NCBI RefSeq assembly: GCF_005869225.1
Contig: NZ_SWFP01000001.1
Coordinates: 186,001 to 250,000 of the forward strand
Direction: 5' to 3'
Length of the DNA stretch: 64,000 nt
Source: Dyadobacter bucti
GTDB lineage: Bacteria > Bacteroidota > Bacteroidia > Cytophagales > Spirosomataceae
Shown: positions 52,692-62,462 of the stretch, piece by piece
Numbering within the stretch: the stretch's first letter is position 1
How the letters are laid out: every line of letters begins with the position of its first letter
Program-made: the position numbers and the translations under genes
The notes under the pieces: generated by a model
What the model saw: only the letters and a program-made list of their open reading frames with translations
The model's database searches: none
Told to the model about the DNA's origin: nothing

Positions 52692-53798
52692 ATGCAACCA
52701 ATAACCGTTTCACCCGTGCGCAAAATCATTCATATAGATATGGATGCTTTTTATGCATCCGTAGAGCAGCGCGACTTTCCCGAATACCGGGGAAAACCGC
52801 TCGCGGTGGGCGGATCTCCCACCGGCCGAGGCGTGGTAGCCACAGCGAGTTATGAGGCGAGGAAATTTGGCGTCAGATCGGCTATGTCTTCCCGGAAAGC
52901 CATGCAGCTTTGTCCGGAAATCATTTTTGTATTTCCCAGGTTCGAAGTCTATAAGGCTGTTTCAAGAAGCATCCGCGAGATTTTTTCAAGATATACAGAT
53001 ATCATTGAGCCGCTTTCATTGGACGAGGCTTTTTTGGATGTGACGGAGGATAAACAAAAGATCGGCTCTGCACTCGAAATTGCTACACAGATCAAAAATG
53101 CGATCAAAACGGAGCTAAACCTGACAGCTTCTGCCGGGGTATCAGTCAACAAATTTGTAGCGAAAATCGCATCAGATATCAACAAACCAAACGGGCTTAC
53201 TTTTATCGGTCCTTCCAAAGTTGAATCGTTTATCAATGAACTGCCTGTCGAGAAATTTTACGGAGTTGGAAAAGTAACTGCCGATAAAATGAAAAACATG
53301 CAACTGTATACCGGCGCGGATTTAAGGAAATTATCCGAAAACGAGCTGGTGAAGCATTTTGGGAAAACAGGGCATTTCTTTTATAATATTGTCCGGGGTA
53401 TCGACGAACGTGAAGTACAGGTACACCGTGAGACCAAGTCTCTGGGTGCTGAGGATACATTTATGTACGATCTGGAAAATATTGAAGAAATGCACAAGGA
53501 ACTGGACAAAATTGGTCTGACAGTTTTTAACAAACTTCAGAAAAATCAGCTGAAAGGCCGCACAGTTACCCTGAAAATCAAATACAGTGATTTTACCCAG
53601 ATCACACGTAATCATTCTTTTTCAAAACCTGTCGGTGACTTCGATACCATCACAGAGACAGCAAAACGACTGCTTGAAAAAGTCGACATGGAAGAAAAAA
53701 CCGTGCGGCTCTTGGGCATTTCGCTGTCTAATTTCGGAGAACCGGAAACAAAAGCCAAAAAGCCAAGAAATCCCGAACAGCTCGAATTATTTCCCTGA
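52692..53798 (+). CDS. dinB: DNA polymerase IV (Y-family)
   Basis: The 368-residue polymerase has all Y-family features: HIDMDAFYASVEQRD with the metal-binding Asp, YEARKFGVRSAMS, and SLDEAFLDVT with the second catalytic Asp-Glu pair. The C-terminus ends in QLELF, the binding motif for the sliding clamp. It copies past lesions with low fidelity. The ATG at 52692 starts 9 codons before the conserved domain; an in-frame ATG at 52590 would add an unrelated extension. It converges with the diadenylate-cyclase-like gene, with 2 bases between stops. Confidence 0.95.
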   Translation: MQPITVSPVRKIIHIDMDAFYASVEQRDFPEYRGKPLAVGGSPTGRGVVATASYEARKFGVRSAMSSRKAMQLCPEIIFVFPRFEVYKAVSRSIREIFSRYTDIIEPLSLDEAFLDVTEDKQKIGSALEIATQIKNAIKTELNLTASAGVSVNKFVAKIASDINKPNGLTFIGPSKVESFINELPVEKFYGVGKVTADKMKNMQLYTGADLRKLSENELVKHFGKTGHFFYNIVRGIDEREVQVHRETKSLGAEDTFMYDLENIEEMHKELDKIGLTVFNKLQKNQLKGRTVTLKIKYSDFTQITRNHSFSKPVGDFDTITETAKRLLEKVDMEEKTVRLLGISLSNFGEPETKAKKPRNPEQLELFP

Positions 53799-53800
53799 GT

Positions 53801-55000
53801 TTACAGCAATAAGGCATCTACCCTGTGTGCCTGCACCTTTCCTTCACAAGGCGACCACGAAAAGATCGTAAACCTGCCATCCTGAGAAGCTACCAGCGCA
53901 ATGGCATCGTGCTGGTCATGTACAAACTGGGCGGCAGCCAAATGCCGGGTCCCCCCGTTCTGCACCGGATGCACCACCATGCCTTTATTCCCGATGATCG
54001 GCTCGGTCACCAGCATTTCCTCCACCGGCGCACCGCCCGGCGCCCGTCCGATTTTGGCCCCAAACGCCAGCAGCTCATACTGATCGTTGATGATCGTTGC
54101 GCCATCCACTGCAGTGAGCCCCGCGAGGTTATGGATTGCCGACTGCAACTGGCCCTGCCACGTAATAGGGTTATGTTCGTCGACGTATTTCCGATGGAGT
54201 TCCGCCAGTTCCGAGAACGCCGGGTATACATTATAGGTAATGGGGTGAATGATAGATTCTCTCCATCGCTCCTTCCCGTCCGGCACTACCAGCAATATCC
54301 CGCCACGTTCGTGACTTCTCATAGATACTGCGAGCTGCACGAGCAGGTTAAGCGAATCGCTCCACAAAGAAGATGAGGTAAAGCCGATCATTGAATTGAT
54401 CACCGAAGGACAGTCACGCACTTTTCCGCTTTCTTCGTCCACAACTTTTATCTGATCACCCTTAAGAACGGCTACGTTCACAAATTTGCCGAAACCATCC
54501 ACCCTCCGGTGTTTGATCACCAGCATCCCCGGCTCAATCACCTCCAATACAAAACAAAGGCCGGGAATCACCCGGGTGGTACCCCAGATGCAGAGCTCAT
54601 CCCCATACCTCCAGACGCCCAGGTGAATGCCTGAGCGTTCAACGGCAGGAGCCAGTTTGGTAAGGTTATTGGTTGTCAGCGCAAGTTTTTCCCCAAAAAT
54701 GAGCGGATAAGAGGCATTTTCCGGAGAAAGGTAGGCGAGTGATATTTTCGGGGATCTTCCCTCCTCTCTTCTGAGGCTGGCCCAGAAGGTTGTATCTATG
54801 ATCGTCTCTATGATTTTCGCATCGGGCAGAGGCGCAAGTTCCTGATCATAATGCTTGGCAACAGAAGCGTGGTGACGTTCGAAATGCTTCTGCACAAGCC
54901 CTGCCACCGCACGGGCAGCTTTGTAGGTAGTCACGGGAACAGTTTCGCCCGGTTCCAATGCAGTCATCCTTAATTTATCGCTCAGCACTTTTGGTAACAT
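53801..55000 (-). CDS. Diadenylate-cyclase-like (DAC/DACNV-type) protein
   Basis: The 399-residue protein has no membrane segment. The C-terminal third matches the DAC (DisA-N) nucleotidyltransferase fold: LTAVDGATII with D299-G-A301, a GAKIG strand, and the basic motif GTRHLAAAQF at 350-359. Canonical diadenylate cyclases have RHRAA here, so the second Arg is replaced by Leu. The upstream 290 residues would form a sensor domain, of the kind called DACNV in Bacteroidota. It could make c-di-AMP, a different nucleotide, or only sense nucleotides. It neighbours DNA polymerase IV. Confidence 0.65.
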   Translation of the reverse strand: MLPKVLSDKLRMTALEPGETVPVTTYKAARAVAGLVQKHFERHHASVAKHYDQELAPLPDAKIIETIIDTTFWASLRREEGRSPKISLAYLSPENASYPLIFGEKLALTTNNLTKLAPAVERSGIHLGVWRYGDELCIWGTTRVIPGLCFVLEVIEPGMLVIKHRRVDGFGKFVNVAVLKGDQIKVVDEESGKVRDCPSVINSMIGFTSSSLWSDSLNLLVQLAVSMRSHERGGILLVVPDGKERWRESIIHPITYNVYPAFSELAELHRKYVDEHNPITWQGQLQSAIHNLAGLTAVDGATIINDQYELLAFGAKIGRAPGGAPVEEMLVTEPIIGNKGMVVHPVQNGGTRHLAAAQFVHDQHDAIALVASQDGRFTIFSWSPCEGKVQAHRVDALLL

Positions 55001-55845
55001 TAGATTTTCAAAGGTTCAATGCAATCTTTCGCTTAGGATTGATATACTAAAACTACCAACAAACACCGGCAATAAAAAGTTGGATAGTCCGTACCTTAAT
55101 TTACCCGCATAAAAACATTCTGCACGGAAAAATTATAATCGGCTGAGTGAGTATTTTTTTTCTCATCGATGTATTTTTTTTACCCAAAAGAAATCCGTTA
55201 TAGATGAATATGAAGGACTTCCGATCGACTCAGGTACTGATCAGGAGTTTTTCCCACAAATTCATCCCCCTCACTTCCAACCATTTTTTCATTCTGGGAG
55301 TCGTATAATGCAAGGCCTGATGAAGGATTTGACACCATCGAACCACAAAATCATTAATAATACTGGAATGACTGAATTATTGAAAAATTTAACTTGTTTG
55401 CAACACAGCCCGAATATTACTGGTATAATAACAAGCAATGGTACTAAAAGAACAAAGTTTTGGGAATATACAGGAATGGTCGGCGCTACAAATCAAAATC
55501 AGACTTAGAAGCTTCAAAATTTATTTATCCCCCCCTCTTCACTAAAAAAATAATTCGGGAAACGCTGGCGGGCGCCCTTAGAGTCAAATATGTTTTTCGG
55601 TTAGCAAAAAAGAATTAACCGGTTTAATGTAAAGCGTATATACACGATTCAGAGCAAGCGGATCCAGGAATAAATGGTTCAATTATTTTATACGCCAACA
55701 GCAACAGATTGCTGAAGGACAATGAAACATAAAAATCCGGCGTTTGAAAGGCTATCTACTTTCATTCACCCTTCAAAATTATAATTAACTAAAAACCTAG
55801 AGCTATTGGTAACACTATATACTCTACACTTAAAATGAATAATTG
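55001..55845. other. AT-rich intergenic region of 845 bases before the glycan cluster
   Basis: No convincing gene is present. A 66-codon plus-strand frame at 55308-55508 is rich in Asn and Thr and has no recognisable product or ribosome site. No TAnnTTTG with a correctly spaced TTTG was found. The region probably holds the promoter and leader of the glycosyltransferase operon. Its base composition is clearly lower in G+C than its neighbours. Confidence 0.45.
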
Positions 55846-56829
55846 ATGAAAAGTATTTCTGTTGTAATACCAAACTATAACGGCCAACATTTATTCGAAA
55901 AATACTTCGGCACTAATTATAAAATTCTCAACAGCCTTGGGACAAAAGTACAGATCATCGTGGTCGACGATGCTTCTACGGACGGTTCGGTTGCCTATCT
56001 TGAACAACACTATGGCGACACCGTTACCATTTTAAGAAAGGAGAAAAATTCGGGGTTTGCCCAGACCTGCAATCTGGGTATTGAACAAGCGACCAACGAT
56101 CTGATCTTCCTTTTGAATACAGATGTAACGCTTGAAGAGGGTTATTTTGAAAAATTATATAAATACTTTGAGCTGGAAGATACCTTTGGTGTCATGGGCC
56201 GGATCATCGGAATGGACGACGATAATATTCTGGATGCTGCCAGATCGCCTAAAATTCTGGGCAGAAAGATCAAGCCAAGCAATTTTTTCTATCTCAAAGA
56301 CTCTGACACACTTACCCCTACTTTCTATCTTTCCGGCGCGATAGCACTGATGGATACAAGGAAGCTGAAAGCCATCAATGGGTTCAATGAGATGTTCAAT
56401 CCGTATTACGGAGAGGACCAGGAAATGTCGATCCGTGCCTGGAGACTGGGCTGGAAATGCTACTACGAGCACAATGCGGTTTGCCGTCACGAGGTTTCAG
56501 CCACTACCAAGGGACATAAGGATATCTATTCCGTAAAGAGGATTTATTTCAGGAACCGTTACTACATGCACCATCTGCACCTGCACGGAGTTGACCTGAA
56601 CCTTTATCATATTCAGGTGATATTATGCGATGTGTTACCAAGTATCCTGACTCTTCAACTCTATAAAGCGCAGGCTTACGTGGATTTTCTTAAGAATATG
56701 AATGAACTTAAAAAGAAGAAAACCGCGTTTAAAACCCAGATGAAGATTCACAAATCGAACATCGGGATTATCGACGTGATCGAGACGATCAAGATCATGC
56801 TTAAGTACAAGCAGGTAATAAAATTATAG
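55846..56829 (+). CDS. Family 2 glycosyltransferase (rhamnosyltransferase-like)
   Basis: The 327-residue protein has the GT-A fold: SVVIPNYNG at the N-terminus, IVVDDASTDGS, FLLNTDVTLEEG in the metal-binding (DXD-like) position, and YGEDQEMSIRAWRLGWKCYYEH in the acceptor region. The order resembles WbbL/RfbF-type rhamnosyltransferases. Hydrophobic segments near 256-275 may hold it at the membrane. A TTG at 55843 is in frame, but the ATG at 55846 is the likely start. It is the first gene of the glycan cluster. Confidence 0.87.
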   Translation: MKSISVVIPNYNGQHLFEKYFGTNYKILNSLGTKVQIIVVDDASTDGSVAYLEQHYGDTVTILRKEKNSGFAQTCNLGIEQATNDLIFLLNTDVTLEEGYFEKLYKYFELEDTFGVMGRIIGMDDDNILDAARSPKILGRKIKPSNFFYLKDSDTLTPTFYLSGAIALMDTRKLKAINGFNEMFNPYYGEDQEMSIRAWRLGWKCYYEHNAVCRHEVSATTKGHKDIYSVKRIYFRNRYYMHHLHLHGVDLNLYHIQVILCDVLPSILTLQLYKAQAYVDFLKNMNELKKKKTAFKTQMKIHKSNIGIIDVIETIKIMLKYKQVIKL

Positions 56830-56876
56830 CCCTCGGGCTGCACATTCTGCCGATATACATTAATTTGCACCTTGAA

Positions 56877-56903
56877 CCGGAAACCAACAGTTTCCGGCTA
56901 TTT
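56877..56903 (+). terminator. Hairpin between glycosyltransferase and ABC exporter genes
   Basis: CCGGAAAC (56877-56884) and GTTTCCGG (56890-56897) form a perfect 8-bp stem around a 5-base loop, followed by CTATTTTAC. It could end the first gene's transcript or reduce read-through. Confidence 0.45.
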
Positions 56904-56942
56904 TACTTTCCGGCATATTGTGATTATGCCACTTTTAGATAA

Positions 56943-58769
56943 ATGAAAACATACTTCCGATTATTATCTTTTGCTCAACCCATCACCAGATTTGCTATCC
57001 CTTATATCATTTTCACCGTTCTGGGGGTCATTTTTAACACACTGAATTTAGCGCTTCTGGCCCCCCTTCTCATGACGTTGTTCAATAACAACAAGGAAGG
57101 AACTGAAATCCTGGCCAAACCGGAAAACTGGCTGGACCCGCTCGGCTATTTCAACTATTATGCGCAACAGGCCAATATCATCTACGGTCCGCATGGCGCT
57201 TTAAAACTGGTTTGCGGTGTAATTGTCGGGTCTGTTCTGTTTTCAAATATTTTCAAATACTTTTCCCAGCGCGTGATGGAAAACCTGCGTATCCACACGC
57301 TGCTCAATCTTCGCAAAGCGGTTTTCAACAATGTCATGAACCTCCATGCGGGGTATTTCAGCAATCAGCGGAAGGGTGATATTATTTCAAAGATTGCATC
57401 AGATGTCCAGGTTGTTCAGTTTTCGGTAACAGGCACGCTTCAGGTCGTATTCAAAGAACCGCTGCAATTGCTGGCTTACATATTCATGTTATTTGCTACC
57501 TCGGTAAAGCTCACACTTTTTGCAATACTGGTAATTCCCATTTCCGCTTTTCTGATATCAAAAATCGTCAAAAGGCTCAAAGAACAGGCAACGTTGGCCC
57601 AGCATCTTTTCGGATTGATGATCAGTTATCTGGACGAAGCACTATCAGGGATCAAAATCATCAAGGCCTTCAACGCAACTGACGATATAAAGGATAAATT
57701 TCACCAGGAGAATGTAAGGTACTCGGACCTTGGCCGTAAAATGGCCCGCAGGCAGCAAATGAGCGCTCCGGTTTCAGAATTTCTGGGCGTTACCATGGTC
57801 GCCATCATTGTTCTTTACGGCGGATCTCTGATCCTCGACAACCAGTCTGATCTGAGTGTCGCCAAGTTTGTAGCTTACATTGCGCTGTTTTCGCAGGTTA
57901 TGCGTCCAGCAAAAGCGCTGACCGACTCTTTCAGCACAATTCATGCCGGTATTGCTGCCGGTGAAAGAGTTTTGGAATTGATTGATGAAAAGCCTGAAAT
58001 CACCGATGCCCCTGATGCTATCGAATTGAAAGAATTCAACGATTCGATCAAGCTCACCAATCTTTCCTTTGCGTATCCGTCGCGCCCTGTTCTGAAAGAC
58101 ATCAATCTTACAATACCGAAAGGCAGAACTGTTGCGCTGGTCGGGCCTTCCGGAGGTGGTAAATCCACATTAATGGACCTCCTTCCACGGTTCATAGATG
58201 CTCAGGAAGGTAGTGTAACCATCGATGGTATCAATATCAAAAAAATAAAACTGGAATCGCTTTGGTCTCTGTTCGGCGTCGTCAACCAGGAGTCCATGCT
58301 TTTTAATGATACGATCTTCAGCAACATAGCATTTGGCAGCCCTGACGCGACTTACGAGGAAGTCGAAGCTGCCGCAAGAGTAGCGAATGCCCATGACTTT
58401 ATTATGAACACTGAAAACGGCTATGACAGCAATATCGGTGACAGGGGAATGAAGTTGTCTGGTGGTCAGAAACAACGTATTTGCATTGCAAGGGCTGTGT
58501 TGAAAAACCCTCCGATCATGCTGCTGGACGAAGCTACGTCTGCCCTGGATACTGAGTCGGAAAAACTGGTCCAGGAAGCATTGAACAATCTGATGAAAAA
58601 CCGCACCTCGCTGGTTATAGCTCACAGATTGAGTACGATTCAGAAAGCGGACACGATCATTGTACTGGAAGACGGTGTTATTGTGGAACAAGGCAATCAC
58701 CTCGAACTTATTGCTCACGAAGGGCTCTACAGAAGGTTGGTGGATATGCAGCAGTTTACCGAAGAATAA
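56943..58769 (+). CDS. ABC exporter, MsbA-type lipid or lipid-linked glycan flippase
   Basis: A 608-residue half-transporter with membrane and ATPase domains in one chain. Six helices lie in about residues 15-320. The ATPase has Walker A GPSGGGKS (401-408), signature LSGGQKQ (505-511), Walker B IMLLDEATSALD with D529, and the H-loop VIAHRLST. The sequence resembles lipid A/lipid-linked glycan exporters. Placed among glycosyltransferases, it probably flips a lipid-linked sugar. Its stop TAA is directly followed by the ATG of the next gene. Confidence 0.9.
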   Translation: MKTYFRLLSFAQPITRFAIPYIIFTVLGVIFNTLNLALLAPLLMTLFNNNKEGTEILAKPENWLDPLGYFNYYAQQANIIYGPHGALKLVCGVIVGSVLFSNIFKYFSQRVMENLRIHTLLNLRKAVFNNVMNLHAGYFSNQRKGDIISKIASDVQVVQFSVTGTLQVVFKEPLQLLAYIFMLFATSVKLTLFAILVIPISAFLISKIVKRLKEQATLAQHLFGLMISYLDEALSGIKIIKAFNATDDIKDKFHQENVRYSDLGRKMARRQQMSAPVSEFLGVTMVAIIVLYGGSLILDNQSDLSVAKFVAYIALFSQVMRPAKALTDSFSTIHAGIAAGERVLELIDEKPEITDAPDAIELKEFNDSIKLTNLSFAYPSRPVLKDINLTIPKGRTVALVGPSGGGKSTLMDLLPRFIDAQEGSVTIDGINIKKIKLESLWSLFGVVNQESMLFNDTIFSNIAFGSPDATYEEVEAAARVANAHDFIMNTENGYDSNIGDRGMKLSGGQKQRICIARAVLKNPPIMLLDEATSALDTESEKLVQEALNNLMKNRTSLVIAHRLSTIQKADTIIVLEDGVIVEQGNHLELIAHEGLYRRLVDMQQFTEE

Positions 58770-59714
58770 ATGAAAAGTACGCAGCTGCACAAGCCGTTGA
58801 TATCCATTGCAATGTGTACGTACAATGGCCGTGAGTTCTTAGAGGAGCAACTGGATTCCATTGTTTCTCAAACCCTGGCGGAGTGGGAAATAATCATCGT
58901 GGACGACTGCTCTTCGGATGAAACCCGGACTATTCTGAACGCCTATGCTGAGCGGGACGTACGATTCAAAGTGTATTCCAATGATCAGAACCTGGGTTAC
59001 AACAAAAATTTTGAAAAAGCGCTTCAACTGTGCCAGGGGACATTCATCGCCATCTGCGATCAGGATGACATCTGGCGAAAAGACAAACTTGAAGTTCAGT
59101 TCAATGCAATCGGGGATAATCAGCTGATTTACCATGATTCCGAATTTATCAACCAATCCGGAGCACCATTGGATTACAGGATGTCAGATAAGTTCAATTT
59201 TTACAGGGGCAGCGATCCGGAGGTCTTTTTGTATTTCAATTGCGTGTCGGGCCATAGCATTATGCTGAAAAGTGTAGTAGTGAAAGCTGCGTTGCCCTTT
59301 CCGGAGGATTTTCATTACGATCAGTGGCTGGCTTACAACGCCACGCTCCTGGGTTCTATAGATTTTGTGAATCAACCACTCGTACGATACCGACAGCATC
59401 AAAATAATAAAACAGATGTACTTGCATTACGCTCGGTTTCCAAAAGCGCAGACAGGAAAATTGTAGAATTACGTAAAGAAAGCGAGTGGTTGTTGCTTTG
59501 TTCCGAAAAAGCAACCGGTAAAAGTAAGTACCTGATTACCAAACTATATAACCTGAGCCTGCTGAGAAACAAGTCGTTTGCAAGCGTCGCCTATGGAATG
59601 GTCATCTGGGCAAACAAGGACACACTGCTTAGGTTATTAAAAAAATCAACGATAAGTAAGTTCTTCTTCACCCTTAGAAAAATATGGGGAAGCCAGGCAA
59701 AAAAACTGATATGA
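58770..59714 (+). CDS. Family 2 glycosyltransferase
   Basis: The 314-residue GT-A protein has SIAMCTYNGREFLEEQLDSIVSQTL near the start in outline, IIVDDCSSDET, and CDQDDIW as the DXD-like metal motif, followed by FHYDQWLAY in the acceptor region. It starts immediately after the ABC exporter stop and its stop overlaps the next start by 4 bases (ATGA), so translation is coupled. It probably adds one sugar to the surface glycan. Confidence 0.88.
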   Translation: MKSTQLHKPLISIAMCTYNGREFLEEQLDSIVSQTLAEWEIIIVDDCSSDETRTILNAYAERDVRFKVYSNDQNLGYNKNFEKALQLCQGTFIAICDQDDIWRKDKLEVQFNAIGDNQLIYHDSEFINQSGAPLDYRMSDKFNFYRGSDPEVFLYFNCVSGHSIMLKSVVVKAALPFPEDFHYDQWLAYNATLLGSIDFVNQPLVRYRQHQNNKTDVLALRSVSKSADRKIVELRKESEWLLLCSEKATGKSKYLITKLYNLSLLRNKSFASVAYGMVIWANKDTLLRLLKKSTISKFFFTLRKIWGSQAKKLI

Positions 59715-60667
59715 ATAAACTGGTCAGCATTATTATCCCTACTTACAATTACGGTTTTATTATTGAGGAAACCCTGAATAATCTTCTGGAACAATCTTAC
59801 CAGAATTGGGAAGCGATTATTATTGATGACGGATCGCCGGACAATACCGGTGAGGTGGTTAAAAAATTCGTAAAAACGGATAGCAGAATAAGTTACGTTG
59901 TACAGCCCAACAGCGGCGTTTCCGTAGCCCGTAACCATGGCTTTAAAAAATCCAAAGGTGAATACATTCAATTTCTGGATGCGGACGATCTGCTCAGTAA
60001 GGACAAGTTAATGCTTCAGATCGCTTTTCTGGAAGCAAATCCGGAGGTCGATATTGCATACACAGATCACCTGTACTTTGAAACGGAAAGGCCCGATGTG
60101 ACTTACCCGGACTACGAAATGAACCATCATAACTGGCTTCCTAAAATCAACGCAAAAGGCTATGAGGCAGTTAACACGTTGATATACTCCAATATTGCAG
60201 TCGTGAGCAGTCCTGTATTGAGGCGGGCAATCGTAGAAAAAGTAAAGGGTTTCCCCGAACTCAGTAACTACACGGAGGATTGGGAATTCTGGTTCCTATG
60301 TGCTATTTACGGGGCGCACTATTGTTTTTTTGATAACGATGCCGCCAGAACACTGATCAGGATACACCACAAGAATACGAGCAAGAATATCCAGATCATG
60401 CAGGCGGGAGAACTGCAGTTCCGTAAAAGGATCGTGAAAGCCGTTCAGGACTCCCCGGTTTTATCCGACCCTGAAAAAGAGAAATTATTGGAACGAAATG
60501 CAGCCAGCACCCAGAAGCTGTATAAGTATATGATGTACCACGCCAATTTACTGGATTTGAGCCAATTGAAGATTCTACATAGCCTGACCAGTACTAAAAC
60601 ATTCATTTCTTATTACTTCAAATCTTTGAATTTTAAAAGAAAAAACCTTTTCAAAAAGAGCCGGTAA
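59711..60667 (+). CDS. Family 2 glycosyltransferase
   Basis: The 318-residue protein has SIIIPTYNYGFIIEETLNNLLEQSY in outline, IIDDGSPDNTGEV, NHGFKKSKGEYIQFLDADD with the DXD motif, and NYTEDWEFWF in the catalytic-base region. I chose the ATG at 59711 because an earlier in-frame ATG at 59684 lies inside the previous gene. The overlap with that gene is ATGA. Confidence 0.87.
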   Translation: MNKLVSIIIPTYNYGFIIEETLNNLLEQSYQNWEAIIIDDGSPDNTGEVVKKFVKTDSRISYVVQPNSGVSVARNHGFKKSKGEYIQFLDADDLLSKDKLMLQIAFLEANPEVDIAYTDHLYFETERPDVTYPDYEMNHHNWLPKINAKGYEAVNTLIYSNIAVVSSPVLRRAIVEKVKGFPELSNYTEDWEFWFLCAIYGAHYCFFDNDAARTLIRIHHKNTSKNIQIMQAGELQFRKRIVKAVQDSPVLSDPEKEKLLERNAASTQKLYKYMMYHANLLDLSQLKILHSLTSTKTFISYYFKSLNFKRKNLFKKSR

Positions 60668-60668
60668 G

Positions 60669-61439
60669 ATGGTTGAAAATACGGATAGCAAGCCAATTGA
60701 CATTGATGTGATCATTCTCAGTTATGCGCGAAATGAAGATTTACAGAAAGTAACACTCAACGCGCTCGAAAGTCTTGAAAATTCGGAAGATCCTGGGAAA
60801 GTCAGGTTTCATGCAGTGGTAATTGAATCAAATAAAGAGCTAAAACCTTACCAGTACCCTTTTTCAAAAACCGTATACCCGTGGCAACGATTTGGTTATC
60901 ACAGATATATGAACATAGGTATAGGAATGACCCGGAGCAAATATATCTGTATTGCCAATAATGACCTTATTTTTCACAAAGGCTGGGCGACTGAGATACT
61001 GAATGCTTTTTCGCATGATCCTGAACTGCAAAGCGTGTCGCCGGCTTGCAGCATTCACCACCCTGAGCACGGCACTACCCTAAATAGCGGACTGCATTAT
61101 GGTTACGAGGTCAGGAAAGAACTGGTAGGCTGGTGCATCCTGTTCAAAAGGGATATGCTGAAAATTACAGGAAAACTGGATCCCGCATTCAAATTCTGGT
61201 TTGCAGACAACGACTACGCCAATACTTTGGAAAAATACAAACTCAAACATGCGCTGGTCACGTCATCTGTTGTGGATCATCTGGAAAGTCGCACTTTGAA
61301 AACAAAAAGCACAAAAGAACAATTGGAACTTACCAGCCGCGAACGTTTCTACTACGAGTATAAATGGCAGGGGCGCAGCTATTTATCCTACCTCAACAAC
61401 ATCCGGAAATTCTATAAAAACCTCCGCAAGATCAGGTGA
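60669..61439 (+). CDS. Glycosyltransferase-like protein, GT-A fold
   Basis: A 256-residue protein with VIILSYARNEDLQKVT, a central CIANNDLIFHKGW in the metal-binding position (NND rather than DXD), and FWFADNDYANTLEKY. These are GT2-like features with less typical motifs. It begins 1 base after the preceding stop and its end overlaps the convergent glycosyltransferase gene by 8 bases. Confidence 0.75.
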   Translation: MVENTDSKPIDIDVIILSYARNEDLQKVTLNALESLENSEDPGKVRFHAVVIESNKELKPYQYPFSKTVYPWQRFGYHRYMNIGIGMTRSKYICIANNDLIFHKGWATEILNAFSHDPELQSVSPACSIHHPEHGTTLNSGLHYGYEVRKELVGWCILFKRDMLKITGKLDPAFKFWFADNDYANTLEKYKLKHALVTSSVVDHLESRTLKTKSTKEQLELTSRERFYYEYKWQGRSYLSYLNNIRKFYKNLRKIR

Positions 61440-62331
61440 TCGGATCGCCCTTTTTCATTTTTAACAACCTGACCATCAATTTGTACGGAAAAGAAAGGCT
61501 AGCAATCCGGGAGTGCCGGGTACTCCATATTAATTTCAAAAGTTCCCATTTGGAGTAATAGTCATCATTGAGACTTTGCTGTAGAAAAACCTCCAGCGCA
61601 TGGCGTTCGATCCTTTTTAAATGAGATTCGGGGATCTTGGCAACATTGATTGGTAAAACTGCGGCCCATTTCTGATGGACTTTCAAAATTTCATCCATCC
61701 AGACTTTATTGAAATTACCTTCGGAAAAATGCTTTAAGAGGATCTCAAATGTTACGGCAGCCTCAAATTCGCCGCTGATCGAAATCCCGAAGTCGAGATC
61801 ATAGCCATGAAATTTCCGAAGCAACTTTTGATCAAAAGGATACTTCAGCGCTACTTTCCTGGAAGTACAAAACCAGCAGCCGTCTACACACGCGACTCTG
61901 CTCAATAGTTCGTCTCCCGGATTGCGGCAATCCTTCATGTCCGGCTTGCCGGTATGCTTGTAGCCTTGAACCAGGTTACAATAAAACCCGCCGTTTTCCT
62001 GCAAATGATAATTGTACCAACTCGCCGGCGCCAACGATTTGTAACCTCCGCCAGCAATTCCGAGCAGGCCAAGCTTTTCATTATTTGCAAAAATATCCAG
62101 AACCTTCTTCCCCCAATTGTCCGTCAGCATTTCTATATCCTCATGCATGAAACACAGCATGTCAAATTTAGCCTGCCGGGTACCTTCATTATAGATTTCG
62201 CAGATCCCCTTTTGGGCAGCGCTGTTGTCAAAACCCAGAATTTCATGAGGTACGCCAATAGTCCTTTCAATATTCTTTTTAACCAGTGACAAATCCTTGG
62301 CATTGGCAGAGCAGATAATGACAGATAGCAT
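61432..62331 (-). CDS. StrF-type glycosyltransferase-like protein
   Basis: The 299-residue protein starts LSVIICSANAKDLSLVKKNIERTIG in outline and contains CFMHEDIEML, VDGCWFCTSRKVA and FHGYDLDFG, which match the StrF-type glycosyltransferase-like family seen in glycan clusters. HED occupies the metal position. It is on the opposite strand to the rest of the cluster, so it has its own promoter and may be under separate control. Confidence 0.75.
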   Translation of the reverse strand: MLSVIICSANAKDLSLVKKNIERTIGVPHEILGFDNSAAQKGICEIYNEGTRQAKFDMLCFMHEDIEMLTDNWGKKVLDIFANNEKLGLLGIAGGGYKSLAPASWYNYHLQENGGFYCNLVQGYKHTGKPDMKDCRNPGDELLSRVACVDGCWFCTSRKVALKYPFDQKLLRKFHGYDLDFGISISGEFEAAVTFEILLKHFSEGNFNKVWMDEILKVHQKWAAVLPINVAKIPESHLKRIERHALEVFLQQSLNDDYYSKWELLKLIWSTRHSRIASLSFPYKLMVRLLKMKKGDPIT

Positions 62332-62462
62332 TCAGTGTATTTGAAAATAAATATTAGCCGAAATAATTACCAAAAGCGGCATGCAGCTGATACAAAGTTA
62401 GCCCATTAAGTAGAATCTGCACATCTTTGACATTTATAAACATATCAACCTGCCTGACCCTT

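Noticed and set aside
55308..55508. 66-codon plus-strand frame in the gap before the glycan cluster
   Set aside because: Asn/Thr-rich translation of AT-rich DNA with no ribosome site or family resemblance.
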